DNA of 64,000 nt from Qipengyuania_C sp046254955 (GTDB taxonomy: Bacteria; Pseudomonadota; Alphaproteobacteria; Sphingomonadales; Sphingomonadaceae), in assembly GCF_046254955.1 (NCBI RefSeq), contig NZ_JBJXRG010000002.1, positions 558,001-622,000 of the forward strand, read 5' to 3'. The notes under the pieces were generated by a model. It saw only the letters and a program-made list of their open reading frames with translations. It was not told the DNA's origin and made no database searches. Each line of letters opens with the position of its first letter. Within the stretch, counting starts at the first letter, position 1. Positions 26,884 to 35,294 of this stretch are shown piece after piece. Made by a program: the position numbers and the translations under genes.

Positions 26884-26898
26884 GTTCTATATATGTTC
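26884..26898. promoter_or_regulatory. LexA (SOS) box upstream of the radical SAM-udgX-dnaE2 operon
   Basis: GTTCTATATATGTTC fits the alphaproteobacterial LexA consensus GTTC-N7-GTTC exactly. It lies 20 bp upstream of the radical SAM start at 26863. The placement argues for 26863 rather than 26881 as the translation start, since a start at 26881 would leave no room for a leader. Confidence 0.9.
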
Positions 26899-27034
26899 TC
26901 CTGCATGAGTCGGCTAGCCCCATTTTTAAAAGCCCGCACACTTTCAGAAACTTGCGCAGCCGAAAGAGTGTTCTCAATCCGATCTTAACTAAATCAGGCG
27001 AAGCCAAGCAGTCACCCGGTTCAGGAGCACAAGT

Positions 27035-27427
27035 GTGGGTCTATTTCGCGCTCAGGCACAGGCAAAGCACATCGAACGCCGATCTTCGGTGCGCTATCGT
27101 GTCGATTGCCCTGCACAGCTGCGCATGCCCATGGGCGACCGCCAAGGCTGGCTCTATGACATCTCGCAAGACGGTGCGCGCTTCACAACCAACAACCCGC
27201 CGCCAACCGGAACTTCGGGCCTACTCGAATGGGAAACCCACGAAGCCTTCGGCAAGATCATCTGGTCGAATGAAGATGGCTGCGGCATCGAGTTCGAACG
27301 CCCGATATCGCGTAACCAACTCGAGCAATTTGCATCGACCCAATCCGAACCCTCCGGGCCGGTGGCCAAGTTCGGAAACATTCCCGTAGCGCCCAAAGGT
27401 CGCCGCGGTCTGGTCTCGCGCGACTAA
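27035..27427 (+). CDS. PilZ-domain protein
   Basis: 130 residues, nearly all one PilZ domain. The c-di-GMP binding motifs are present: RSSVR (residues 16-20, RxxxR) and DISQDG (42-47, DxSxxG). The GTG start follows AGGAG at good spacing. It most likely senses c-di-GMP and alters motility, polysaccharide or surface behaviour through an unknown partner. Plus-strand gene placed between the two minus-strand SOS operons; no sign that it belongs to them. Confidence 0.85.
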   Translation: MGLFRAQAQAKHIERRSSVRYRVDCPAQLRMPMGDRQGWLYDISQDGARFTTNNPPPTGTSGLLEWETHEAFGKIIWSNEDGCGIEFERPISRNQLEQFASTQSEPSGPVAKFGNIPVAPKGRRGLVSRD

Positions 27428-27629
27428 GGCAAAATCATCCAAAAAGTTTAGATAGCCGGAACCAATCGCGGCTCGCTGCATTCCATTTGCGCGGGCCGGG
27501 CCCCTCTGGCGAGCAAATGCTCGTGATGTCGGACGCATTTAAACGACGGGCTGGCGCGGACTTCTTCAAGCTGGTTCCACACACCCATTTCAGGCGGCAC
27601 CCTTGCCGGGTGCCGGCGAGGAGAAGATA

Positions 27630-28358
27630 ATGAAATTTCTGGCTTCTGTAGCTGCAGCGGCAATGGTCGCTACCCCGGTCATCGCGGCCGACAAGGATTG
27701 GAACTTCGGTGACGGTGAAATGCCCGAGCGTTGGTCGCTCGTGAGTAGCGACTATGCGATGTGCGACGCAGGTTTGATGCAATCACCGATCGATCTGGCT
27801 CAGGCCAAGGCTCACGGAAATCTGACCGTAGAAACCAACTATGCTTCGACAGCGGGTACGCTCGCGATTGCGGAAGAGAAGGTCCAGATCGACTTCGCTT
27901 CCGGCCTGCACATGCATTCGGGCGGCAAGACCTTCAATCTTATCCAGGTGCATTTCCATACTCCTGCCGAGCACGCGATTGACGGCGAGCGCTATCCGCT
28001 CGTGGGTCACTTCGTACACGCGACCGAAGCCGGTGAGCTTGGCGTGCTGGGTGTGATGTTCAAGGAAGGCGATGCCAACCCTGGCCTCGAAGTGCTGGTC
28101 GACAGCATGGATGAAGGCAATGGTGCAGCGCTCACGGTCGATGCTTCGAGCATGATCCCTGATGACCTCACTGTCTATCGCTACATGGGCTCGCTCACGA
28201 CACCGCCTTGCAGCGAAGGCGTGAACTGGCATGTCGCACACGAAGTGCTGACTGCCAGCGCCGAGCAGATCGAAGCGCTTACCGAAGAGCTTGGGCCGAC
28301 CGCTCGGTCTATCCAGCCGCTGGGTAATCGCCTGTTGGTGGGTCCCCATTCACACTGA
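27630..28358 (+). CDS. Alpha-class carbonic anhydrase, exported
   Basis: 242 residues from the ATG with GAGGAG eight bases upstream (an earlier frame start at 27603 is not supported). A signal peptide of about 20 residues ends TPVIAA. Zinc ligands His108 and His110 (VHFHTPAEH) and His127 (VGHFVH) are present, with the family signature SLTTPPCSEGVNW. Cys45 and the Cys of TPPC can form the usual disulfide of periplasmic members. It hydrates CO2 in the periplasm. Confidence 0.92.
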   Translation: MKFLASVAAAAMVATPVIAADKDWNFGDGEMPERWSLVSSDYAMCDAGLMQSPIDLAQAKAHGNLTVETNYASTAGTLAIAEEKVQIDFASGLHMHSGGKTFNLIQVHFHTPAEHAIDGERYPLVGHFVHATEAGELGVLGVMFKEGDANPGLEVLVDSMDEGNGAALTVDASSMIPDDLTVYRYMGSLTTPPCSEGVNWHVAHEVLTASAEQIEALTEELGPTARSIQPLGNRLLVGPHSH

Positions 28359-28366
28359 TTGAGTTC

Positions 28367-28405
28367 GGGCGGCCTGCAAATCCCTCCCCCCTAGGCAGGC
28401 CGCCC
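28367..28405 (+). terminator. Hairpin after the carbonic anhydrase gene
   Basis: A perfect 11-bp inverted repeat, GGGCGGCCTGC / GCAGGCCGCCC, with a 17-base loop starts nine bases after the stop. There is no T-run, so it may stabilise the 3' end rather than terminate on its own. Confidence 0.5.
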
Positions 28406-28474
28406 ATATACTTGAATAATGTAATTTTTTCGGTGTTCAGCCTGCGGACATAGGTTCTTCCCCAATGGCTGTGC

Positions 28475-28837
28475 ATGTCTATTATTCTCAGCATCATATT
28501 GATGGCAACCGGACCGCAGGCCGCCCTTGCTCAAGGCACCGAAGAGGGTGTCTTGGAAGATGAACCTGTGAAGACCGAGCAAGGCGAACGTGTCGCCTGC
28601 ATTGCCGGTCAGGTGATTGTCCCGCCATTCAACAACACTCCCGCTGCGATGGACCAGTCGCGTATCGCCGCCACTGCAGTCATGCGTTCGAATGCGCGCA
28701 GCGGCAGCAAGTCGGTGCGCGTTTGCCAGACCAGCGCTGTTTCGCCTGAGATTTCAGAGCTGAAGCATGGGAACGAAGTTCCGGTCGATCCGGAGTATGA
28801 ACCCGAAGACGCACCTGAGGCTGCTACCACGGACTAG
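28475..28837 (+). CDS. Small exported hypothetical protein
   Basis: 120 residues. A short signal peptide (MSIILSIILMATGPQAALAQ) is followed by an acidic soluble domain with two cysteines (near residues 42 and 84) that could form a disulfide. I do not recognise the family. The centre reads RVACIAGQVIVPP, and the tail is rich in Glu, Pro and Asp. Its TAG stop shares CTAG with the stop of imuB on the other strand. No clear ribosome binding site. Confidence 0.6.
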   Translation: MSIILSIILMATGPQAALAQGTEEGVLEDEPVKTEQGERVACIAGQVIVPPFNNTPAAMDQSRIAATAVMRSNARSGSKSVRVCQTSAVSPEISELKHGNEVPVDPEYEPEDAPEAATTD

Positions 28838-30429
28838 GCACACAGCCCCTGCAGGAACCACTGCGGCAGGCCGCCCCTCCCGTCTCCGATCAGCCCTTGG
28901 CGATATATCCAGTATCTCCGCCCCGCTGAATCTTCGATCCGGTAGTAATCGCGCAGCCGCGCAGTGCCGCGCTCGCGCCACCATTCGGGCGCGATCCGCT
29001 CCGGTCCCTCGACCCGTACGACCTCGTGGACATTGCCGCGCCAGCGGAATTTCTGCGGATAGCCATCGGGCGTAGCATACAGCACGGCGATGGTCTCGGC
29101 ATGATCGAGCAGCTTCAAAGGGCGTTCGTGAAAAGCCAATTCGCCTTGCGAAACAGGTTCCGGCTCCAACGCCTCTTTCCACTTCTGCGCGCGTTCAGGC
29201 AGATGGCTCGCAAAAGGCACCGGTCGCTGCACTGCGCCTTTCCCCAACCTGACGGACAACCGGTCGATGCAGGCCGCCAGCGACGTGCCGTGCTTCTGCG
29301 CCGAAGCCTCGATGTCCCCCTGCCCGAGCGCCAATGGCCCCGACCAACTGGCGCGCAAGCGCAGCATCTCGATCCCGAAACCGGCATCGACATCGTCCAG
29401 ACGCGCAGCAAACAGGCGGCAGATATGCGCGGGATCACGCGATGCCGCCGCCAGCTCGAGCTGGCGCACCACCACCTCGCCATCGACCCGCCACAAGCCC
29501 AGTTCGAGCCGCCGAGCGCCCTCGCCCTTCCCCTCAAGCTCGCGCGCCATGTCTTCGGCGAGGTCACCCATCACCTGGTCGAGAAGCTCGCGGTGGCGGA
29601 TCGGCTCCATCAAGCGGCGCTGGACCAGCGGCATTTGCTGCGGGATCACAGGCAGGAGCGGCTCGGGCACGCGTCCCAAGAGCTGGTCCATTCGCACCAG
29701 CGGGTTGGCCATGGGCGACTTGCGATTGCGGAACCGGCGGTGGAGCGCATCGCGCCCGCTGGCTTCGCTGAACCGCTCGGACAGGTCGCCCAGCGTCTTG
29801 AGGCCCAAACGCTTGAGTACCAGCAGTACGTCATCATCGAGCCGCAACGCAGCAACGGGCAGGTCCGAAAGCCGTGCCTCCATGTCGTCATTTGCTGCAA
29901 GGATGGTAGCGGGCGGGCCGTAATGCGCCAGCGCCCAGGCAGCACCGGCGGTGGGCGCGATGGCGAGACGAACCGCCAGATCGCGCGCGGTAAAGGCCTT
30001 GCCCGCATCGGACAGCAGTCTTGTCTCGCCGCCAAACAGATGCGCCACTGCCGTAACATCGACCAGCAAGCCATCGGGCGCATCCATCGCGCTCCACGGA
30101 CCCCAGCGCCGGGCCCACAGTGCCAGTTTCTCAAGGAAATCGAGATCGCTCGCCGGATCATAAGTCGCGACGTCGATCTGCGGGCAGAGCGTGCGGGCAT
30201 CGGCCAGCATCAGGCCCTTGCGCGCGCCGCTTGCGCGCCCGGCATCATTGGCCGCCTCGATCCGGGGGCCATGCGCAGTTTCGGCGATCAATACCAGCGG
30301 TGAGGCATCGCGGCCTTCACCGCGCCCGATACCCTCAACCTGTCGCCAGCGATCGATCGCCAGCTGCGAAAGCCAGACCGACAGGATACGCCTGCCGGGC
30401 TGCTTGGGCAGAGAGGCGCTGCGTGTCAT
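28834..30429 (-). CDS. imuB: ImuB, inactive Y-family polymerase of the SOS mutasome
   Basis: 531 residues from ATG 30429. The fold is Y-family, but the catalytic acidic residues are gone: the first motif reads RRILSVWLSQLAIDRW. The ImuB-typical GLLVDVTAVAHLFGGE is present. ImuB bridges ImuA, DnaE2 and the beta clamp in translesion synthesis. At the usual clamp-motif position it has a degenerate QGDIEA (370-375). A QGELAF sequence (428-433) that fits the hexapeptide clamp pattern QxxLxF lies further on. It overlaps imuA by 95 bases; no later start would keep the N-terminal strand. Confidence 0.9.
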   Translation of the reverse strand: MTRSASLPKQPGRRILSVWLSQLAIDRWRQVEGIGRGEGRDASPLVLIAETAHGPRIEAANDAGRASGARKGLMLADARTLCPQIDVATYDPASDLDFLEKLALWARRWGPWSAMDAPDGLLVDVTAVAHLFGGETRLLSDAGKAFTARDLAVRLAIAPTAGAAWALAHYGPPATILAANDDMEARLSDLPVAALRLDDDVLLVLKRLGLKTLGDLSERFSEASGRDALHRRFRNRKSPMANPLVRMDQLLGRVPEPLLPVIPQQMPLVQRRLMEPIRHRELLDQVMGDLAEDMARELEGKGEGARRLELGLWRVDGEVVVRQLELAAASRDPAHICRLFAARLDDVDAGFGIEMLRLRASWSGPLALGQGDIEASAQKHGTSLAACIDRLSVRLGKGAVQRPVPFASHLPERAQKWKEALEPEPVSQGELAFHERPLKLLDHAETIAVLYATPDGYPQKFRWRGNVHEVVRVEGPERIAPEWWRERGTARLRDYYRIEDSAGRRYWIYRQGLIGDGRGGLPQWFLQGLCA

Positions 30430-31099
30430 CGCGCAGGATCCATTCTCCTTCGGTATGGGTACGGGAGCGGAACAGCTCGGCCCGCCAGCTGGGCGTACCC
30501 GGCGCAGCGGCATTCCATGGCGGCAACGGCGAGCGCTCCGAACGCACCTGCCAGCGCATGCGCGCTGAACTGAGATCGCGCGCGGCATCGTGGCGCACCA
30601 GCCAGAGCGGAACGCCATGCCTCTCCGCGGCAAGACTGAGTCGCCGCGAGGTCGTAAAGTTGAGCGCCTGGGGATTGCCCGCAAGCTCGCCGATCACACA
30701 GGCGAAGTCCTTGCATTGAAGCCCCTCTTCCAACGCGAAAAGCACATCCTCCGCTTTATCGGCCGCGACGTGGATCACACGCTCGCGCAGATCCGGCGGC
30801 AATCCCGGTCGATAAGGACGGCCATTGAGCCGGATCGATTTCTGATCCTGTACCCACAACACGCTGCGTAAATCTTCTGTCTCGTCATGCTCACCGCGCC
30901 GGACAGTGCGCAGATGATCCAGCGCGAGGGCCAGCGCCGCCCCTGCCCCGCTCGCTTCCCCCGATGGGGCCAGCACTTCGCAGTGATGTGCATCGCCTTC
31001 TTCGCATACCAGGCCGGGCTGCCAGCGGCGCGCGCACGACTGGCCCAGCCGGACAATTCCGGCCCCGATCGACGGTGGCAGGGCAATAGCAGATGGCAT
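30335..31099 (-). CDS. imuA: ImuA, RecA/SulA-like mutasome protein
   Basis: 254 residues of the ImuA (SulA-related, RecA-like fold) type. Recognisable segments are RSVLWVQDQKSIRLNGRPY, DVLFALEEGLQCKDFACVIGE and FTTSRRLSLAAERHGVPLWL, with a C-terminal WRAELFRSRTHTEGEWIL. The ATG at 31099 is 17 bp after a LexA box. First gene of imuAB; the last 31 codons are also read by imuB in another frame. Confidence 0.88.
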   Translation of the reverse strand: MPSAIALPPSIGAGIVRLGQSCARRWQPGLVCEEGDAHHCEVLAPSGEASGAGAALALALDHLRTVRRGEHDETEDLRSVLWVQDQKSIRLNGRPYRPGLPPDLRERVIHVAADKAEDVLFALEEGLQCKDFACVIGELAGNPQALNFTTSRRLSLAAERHGVPLWLVRHDAARDLSSARMRWQVRSERSPLPPWNAAAPGTPSWRAELFRSRTHTEGEWILRDDTQRLSAQAARQAYPVGLAFAAGDRSLATG

Positions 31100-31116
31100 A
31101 ATGGAACGACTCGTTT

Positions 31117-31131
31117 GTTCTATTTATGTTC
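31117..31131. promoter_or_regulatory. LexA (SOS) box upstream of imuA
   Basis: GTTCTATTTATGTTC is an exact GTTC-N7-GTTC match, 17 bp upstream of imuA. It differs from the dnaE2-operon box at only two positions in the spacer region. Confidence 0.9.
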
Positions 31132-31245
31132 TAATTCGCATCTAATTGCAATTCGTCTATCCCCAGCCCCCGTCCGGCGTAGGATCAGGAACGAAATCTC
31201 ACTTTCATGCGTTTGAAAACCATACAAAAAGGAGAAATTCCCGAA

Positions 31246-31731
31246 ATGAAATATGCACAAGGTAACGCCGACGAACTCAAAACCAAATTCTGGGAAGCGC
31301 TCGCTGATTCCCCGTTCCTCTTCCTCCAACGCGATGGACAGCCCGAGACAGCCGTTCCGATGACCGCGCAGTTGGATGAAGATGCCAACAGCTCGATCTG
31401 GTTCTTCACTCAGGATAAGAGCGATTTTGCCAAGCTCGGCAAGGTAACTGCAACATTCACAGGCGAAGACCATGAAATCTTTGCACGCTTCAACGGTGAT
31501 CTGGCGATCGAAACCAATCCCCAGATCTTCGAAAAGCACTGGAACAACTTCGTCGAAGCTTGGTACGATGAAGGCAAGGACGATCCCGACATCTTGTTCC
31601 TGCGTATGGACCTCGGCGATGCCGAGATCTGGAGCGGAGACTTGGGTCTGCTCAACACTGCCAAGATGGCACTGGGCATGAATATCCACGAAGAAGCAGA
31701 GAAGCGCCACGTGGAGTCGGTTGACCTTTAA
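31246..31731 (+). CDS. Pyridoxamine 5'-phosphate oxidase-fold general stress protein
   Basis: 161 residues from ATG 31246 (GGAG eleven bases upstream); an ATG at 31207 would add 13 residues of poor quality. The split-barrel flavin-binding fold of the general stress protein 26 type is indicated by FWEALADSPFLFLQ, SSIWFFTQDKSDFAKL and GEDHEIFARFNGDLAI, and a C-terminal DAEIWSGDLGLLNTAKMALG. Such proteins bind FMN or FAD; their enzymatic role is not established. It is followed by a strong two-way terminator. Confidence 0.8.
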   Translation: MKYAQGNADELKTKFWEALADSPFLFLQRDGQPETAVPMTAQLDEDANSSIWFFTQDKSDFAKLGKVTATFTGEDHEIFARFNGDLAIETNPQIFEKHWNNFVEAWYDEGKDDPDILFLRMDLGDAEIWSGDLGLLNTAKMALGMNIHEEAEKRHVESVDL

Positions 31732-31754
31732 CAGGCGATCAACCGTACGCTCAC

Positions 31755-31786
31755 AAAAGGCCGTCCCTCATGGGGCGGCCTTTTTC
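31755..31786. terminator. Bidirectional rho-independent terminator
   Basis: AAAAGGCCGTCCC, loop TCAT, GGGGCGGCCTTTTT: a 12-bp stem with one G-T pair and an A-run/T-run on either side. It lies between the convergent pyridoxamine-oxidase-fold gene and the sodium transporter gene and can serve both. Confidence 0.85.
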
Positions 31787-33210
31787 TATCCGAGCAGGTT
31801 AGGGAACAGACCGAAAAGCAGCACAACGGAAACTGCAATCGGACACAGCCACGCGACAAGAAAGCGCCAAAGTACAAAAGCTCCACCCGACAGCCCGGTT
31901 TCGCGCTCGACCAACTGCCGGTCGGCGCGCCAACCAACAAACACTGCAACAAGCAGCGCAGCAAGCGGCAACATGATCTTGCCGGTAAAGCCATCGATCG
32001 TATCGAGAATGTCTGTGTTCGCGAAGATGTCCCAGAAGCCCAAAAGCCTCACGTCCGACCACACGCTGTAGCCGAGCGCACAGGCGACCCCGATCAGCCA
32101 AGCAGTCAGCCCGACCAAGATGGCTGCGCTGGGGCGCTTAAGGCCGAACGCATCGATTACCCAGGCTGTTGGTCCCTCAAGCAGCGAGATCGAGCTGGTC
32201 AGCGCGGCAAAGAAGATCAGTACGAAGAAGACAAAGCCCACCAGCGCTCCGGCAGGCATCGAGCTGAAGGCCACCGGGAGGGTCTGGAAAATCAACGCGG
32301 GGCCGGCTGCCGGATCAAGCCCCACCGCAAAGACAATCGGGAAGATCATCAGGCCTGCCAAGATCGCTACCGCGGTGTCGGCTGCCGCAATCATAGCCGC
32401 AGTAGGCGCCAGGTTCACTTCCTTGCTCACATAAGCGCCGTAAGTCAGCAGTCCGCCCGCTGCGAGGCTGAGCGAAAATAGCGCCTGACCCAGGGCCTCA
32501 TTCAGAACGCCCGGAGAAAGCTTGGAGAAGTCCGGTGTGAACATGAAGGAAAGGGCGCGTCCAAAATCGCCTGTGAATGCACCGTAGATTGTCACCATCA
32601 CCAGCAGCACGAAGAATGCAGGCATCAGCCATGTCGCAGCTTTCTCGATTCCGTCAGTCACACCGCTCGCCACGATCCAGATGGTGATCGCCATAAACGC
32701 GCTGTGAAGGGCGATCATACGGATCGGATCGCCGAAAAGTGCGCCCATCCTGCCCGTGATCTGCTCTTGCGTCTCGCCGTCGAAAGCCATGGCAAAAGGA
32801 TCGCCAGCGAATAGTGCACCAAACCAGTCTTCGCCTGAAGCGAGAATGTAGTTCACCACCCAGCCGGCAACCACACAATAGAAGGAAAGTATAAGGAAGC
32901 CGCTCGTAATCTGGAGGGCGCCCAGGCCGCGCCAACGTTCCGAACGGCCGGAAGCCCTGGCGACATTACGGACCGATCCGATCGCATCCTCACCGCCAGC
33001 TCTTCCCAGCAAAATCTCAGACAGCACCAGCGGCGCGCCAAGCAACACAACAAAACCGATATAGACTAGGACAAACGCGCCGCCCCCGTTTTCACCGGCA
33101 AGGGTTGGAAAGCGCCAAATATTCCCGAGGCCGACAGCAGCGCCAACTGCCGCAAGAATAAATGCTGTACGCGAGGACCAACCCCCGCCCGCTGCCGCTG
33201 CACCAGCCAT
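31786..33210 (-). CDS. Sodium-dependent (neurotransmitter:sodium symporter family) transporter
   Basis: 474 residues from ATG 33210, which has GGAGAGGG upstream; the longer frame to 33309 adds no plausible sequence. About twelve membrane helices. TM1 shows the NSS signature AAVGAAVGLGNIWRFPTLAG followed by ENGGGAFVLVY, which contributes to the sodium sites. Bacterial members take up amino acids (LeuT, TnaT, MhsT); the substrate here is unknown. Confidence 0.88.
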   Translation of the reverse strand: MAGAAAAGGGWSSRTAFILAAVGAAVGLGNIWRFPTLAGENGGGAFVLVYIGFVVLLGAPLVLSEILLGRAGGEDAIGSVRNVARASGRSERWRGLGALQITSGFLILSFYCVVAGWVVNYILASGEDWFGALFAGDPFAMAFDGETQEQITGRMGALFGDPIRMIALHSAFMAITIWIVASGVTDGIEKAATWLMPAFFVLLVMVTIYGAFTGDFGRALSFMFTPDFSKLSPGVLNEALGQALFSLSLAAGGLLTYGAYVSKEVNLAPTAAMIAAADTAVAILAGLMIFPIVFAVGLDPAAGPALIFQTLPVAFSSMPAGALVGFVFFVLIFFAALTSSISLLEGPTAWVIDAFGLKRPSAAILVGLTAWLIGVACALGYSVWSDVRLLGFWDIFANTDILDTIDGFTGKIMLPLAALLVAVFVGWRADRQLVERETGLSGGAFVLWRFLVAWLCPIAVSVVLLFGLFPNLLG

Positions 33211-33335
33211 ATCAATATCCCTCTCCTGGCCCCGCTTGCATTGCTCGGCCTTTGTACGCCTTGCTTTCTGCATCGATTCGCCTGTCCAGTCGAGCGAACA
33301 ATTGCGCAAATCCCCTGCTCGTCTAAAAGCGCGCC

Positions 33336-34208
33336 ATGTCTACGACCTTCCAGCTCGACACTTCCACCAGTAGGGCCAATCCCACGCCGCGCCCCCGCAA
33401 GCGCCTAACGGTGCCGAAGATCCGCGATCACAAGAAGGATGGCCTGACCAAGGAACCCCTGGTCATGCTGACGGCCTATACCGCTCGTCAGGCGCAATTG
33501 CTGGATGAACATTGCGACTTGCTCCTTGTTGGGGATTCGCTCGGCCAGGTGATTTACGGACTGGATTCCACGCTGCCGGTTACACTCGACATGATGATCG
33601 CGCATGGCGCCGCAGTCGTTCGCGGCAGTTATCACGCAGTCGTTGTAGTCGATATGCCGTTTGGAGCTTACGAGGCTTCGAAAGAACAAGCCTTTGAAGC
33701 GGCGTCCAAAATCATGTCGGATACCGGCTGCGCAGCGGTAAAGCTCGAAGGCGGAGAAGCAATGGCAGAAACCATTACGTTTCTGACCAATCGCGGCATT
33801 CCGGTCATGGCGCACGTGGGATTGACCCCGCAGGCAGTGAACGTCTTGGGCGGGTATGCGGCGCGTGGACGCAGCCAGGAAGAACATGAGAAGATTTTAC
33901 GGGATGCCAAGTCAGTCCAGGATGCCGGGGCTTTCGCGGTCGTCGCGGAAGGTGTGGTGGAGCCGATCGCAATCTCGATGACAAAATCGTTGAAGATTCC
34001 CGTGATTGGCATCGGCGCTTCTGCAGAATGTGACGGTCAGGTGCTCGTGACGGAAGATATGCTAGGCATGTTCGAGCGCGTCCCGCGTTTCGTGAAGCGA
34101 TATGAAGACATGGCTTCCGTCATATCCAAGGCTGCGGCGACCTATGCCGAAGAGGTGCGAACCCGCGCCTTTCCCGGCGAAGACCAGACATATCAGCCAA
34201 AGACCTGA
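33336..34208 (+). CDS. panB: 3-methyl-2-oxobutanoate hydroxymethyltransferase
   Basis: 290 residues, with an N-terminal extension of about 25 residues before the core. Signature segments are VMLTAYTARQAQLLD, LLLVGDSLGQVIYG, ETITFLTNRGIPVMAHVGLT followed by PQ, and VIGIGASAECDGQVLV. PanB adds a hydroxymethyl group from methylenetetrahydrofolate to 2-oxoisovalerate in pantothenate synthesis. Divergent from the sodium transporter and 12 bp before the TerC-like gene. panC is not in the window. Confidence 0.94.
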   Translation: MSTTFQLDTSTSRANPTPRPRKRLTVPKIRDHKKDGLTKEPLVMLTAYTARQAQLLDEHCDLLLVGDSLGQVIYGLDSTLPVTLDMMIAHGAAVVRGSYHAVVVVDMPFGAYEASKEQAFEAASKIMSDTGCAAVKLEGGEAMAETITFLTNRGIPVMAHVGLTPQAVNVLGGYAARGRSQEEHEKILRDAKSVQDAGAFAVVAEGVVEPIAISMTKSLKIPVIGIGASAECDGQVLVTEDMLGMFERVPRFVKRYEDMASVISKAAATYAEEVRTRAFPGEDQTYQPKT

Positions 34209-34220
34209 AAGTAATATCCA

Positions 34221-35294
34221 ATGGCGACGCTGCTGCGCTTCTACAAATTCTCCTTCGTTTTCACGCTTATCTGTCTCGGATTGGCGATATGGTACGGCTG
34301 GTCCAGCACCGGCTCGGTGACCGATACGCTCGGTATCTTATGGATCGTCGTTGTATTGTCAGTGCTCGAGGTCTCGCTCAGCTTCGACAACGCTGTTGTG
34401 AACGCCTCGGTCCTCAAGGAAATGAGTGATGTCTGGCAGCGCCGCTTCCTTACCTGGGGCATAGCATTCGCCGTGTTTGGCATGCGCATCGTATTCCCGC
34501 TGGCAATTGTTGCGATTGCGGCGGGGATCGGCCCGATGGAGACCATCCGCCTGTCGCTAAACGATCCGGTCGAATACGAACGCTTGGTCAGTTCTGCCCA
34601 CATCGGCATCGCCGGTTTCGGTGGCGCATTTCTCGCAATGGTCGGCCTCAAGTTCTTTTTCGATATGGACAAGGAGATCCACTGGATCGCTACAATCGAG
34701 GAATTTCTGTCGAAATTTGCGGCCCTTCCCGCAGCGGAAATCGGCATCCTGCTGCTCGTCCTCTGGGGCATCTCATCAACATTGCCGCCAGACGATGCCC
34801 TGACCTTTCTTATCGCCGGGATACTCGGACTGGTGACGTTTATCGCGGTCGAAGGGATCAATGCGATGCTTGAATTGCACGAAGAAAAGCAGCGATTGAC
34901 GGGAGCGGTCGTGCGTAGTGGCCTTGGCGGTTTTCTCTATCTCAACGTCCTTGACGCGAGTTTCAGCTTCGACGGCGTAATCGGTGCCTTCGCACTATCC
35001 AATAACATGGTGATCATCGCACTGGGGCTGTCGATCGGCGCGATCTTCGTGCGTTCGATGACGATCCATCTCGTCAAGCAAGGCACCCTGGCTCAATATC
35101 GCTACCTCGAAAACGGCGCTTTCTGGGCGATTATCGTGCTGGGAATGATCATGCTGGTTTCGGCCAAGGTTCATATCCCCGAGACTATCACGGGTCTCAT
35201 CGGGGCGGTGTTGATTGGGCTGTCACTATGGTGGTCGATCCGGCACAACCGCAAGGAAACCTCCGCTAGCGCGGATGTGCAGCCAACCAGTTAG
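34221..35294 (+). CDS. TerC-superfamily membrane protein (DUF475 type)
   Basis: 357 residues, about nine membrane helices. Two internally similar motifs carry acidic residues in membrane segments: LEVSLSFDNAVVNASVLKEM near residue 49 and LDASFSFDGVIGAFALSNN near residue 248. This is the TerC/YkoY pattern associated with metal (manganese) export or metal loading of exported proteins. Twelve bp after panB and possibly co-transcribed. The 3' end overlaps the convergent symporter gene by 29 bases. Confidence 0.82.
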   Translation: MATLLRFYKFSFVFTLICLGLAIWYGWSSTGSVTDTLGILWIVVVLSVLEVSLSFDNAVVNASVLKEMSDVWQRRFLTWGIAFAVFGMRIVFPLAIVAIAAGIGPMETIRLSLNDPVEYERLVSSAHIGIAGFGGAFLAMVGLKFFFDMDKEIHWIATIEEFLSKFAALPAAEIGILLLVLWGISSTLPPDDALTFLIAGILGLVTFIAVEGINAMLELHEEKQRLTGAVVRSGLGGFLYLNVLDASFSFDGVIGAFALSNNMVIIALGLSIGAIFVRSMTIHLVKQGTLAQYRYLENGAFWAIIVLGMIMLVSAKVHIPETITGLIGAVLIGLSLWWSIRHNRKETSASADVQPTS

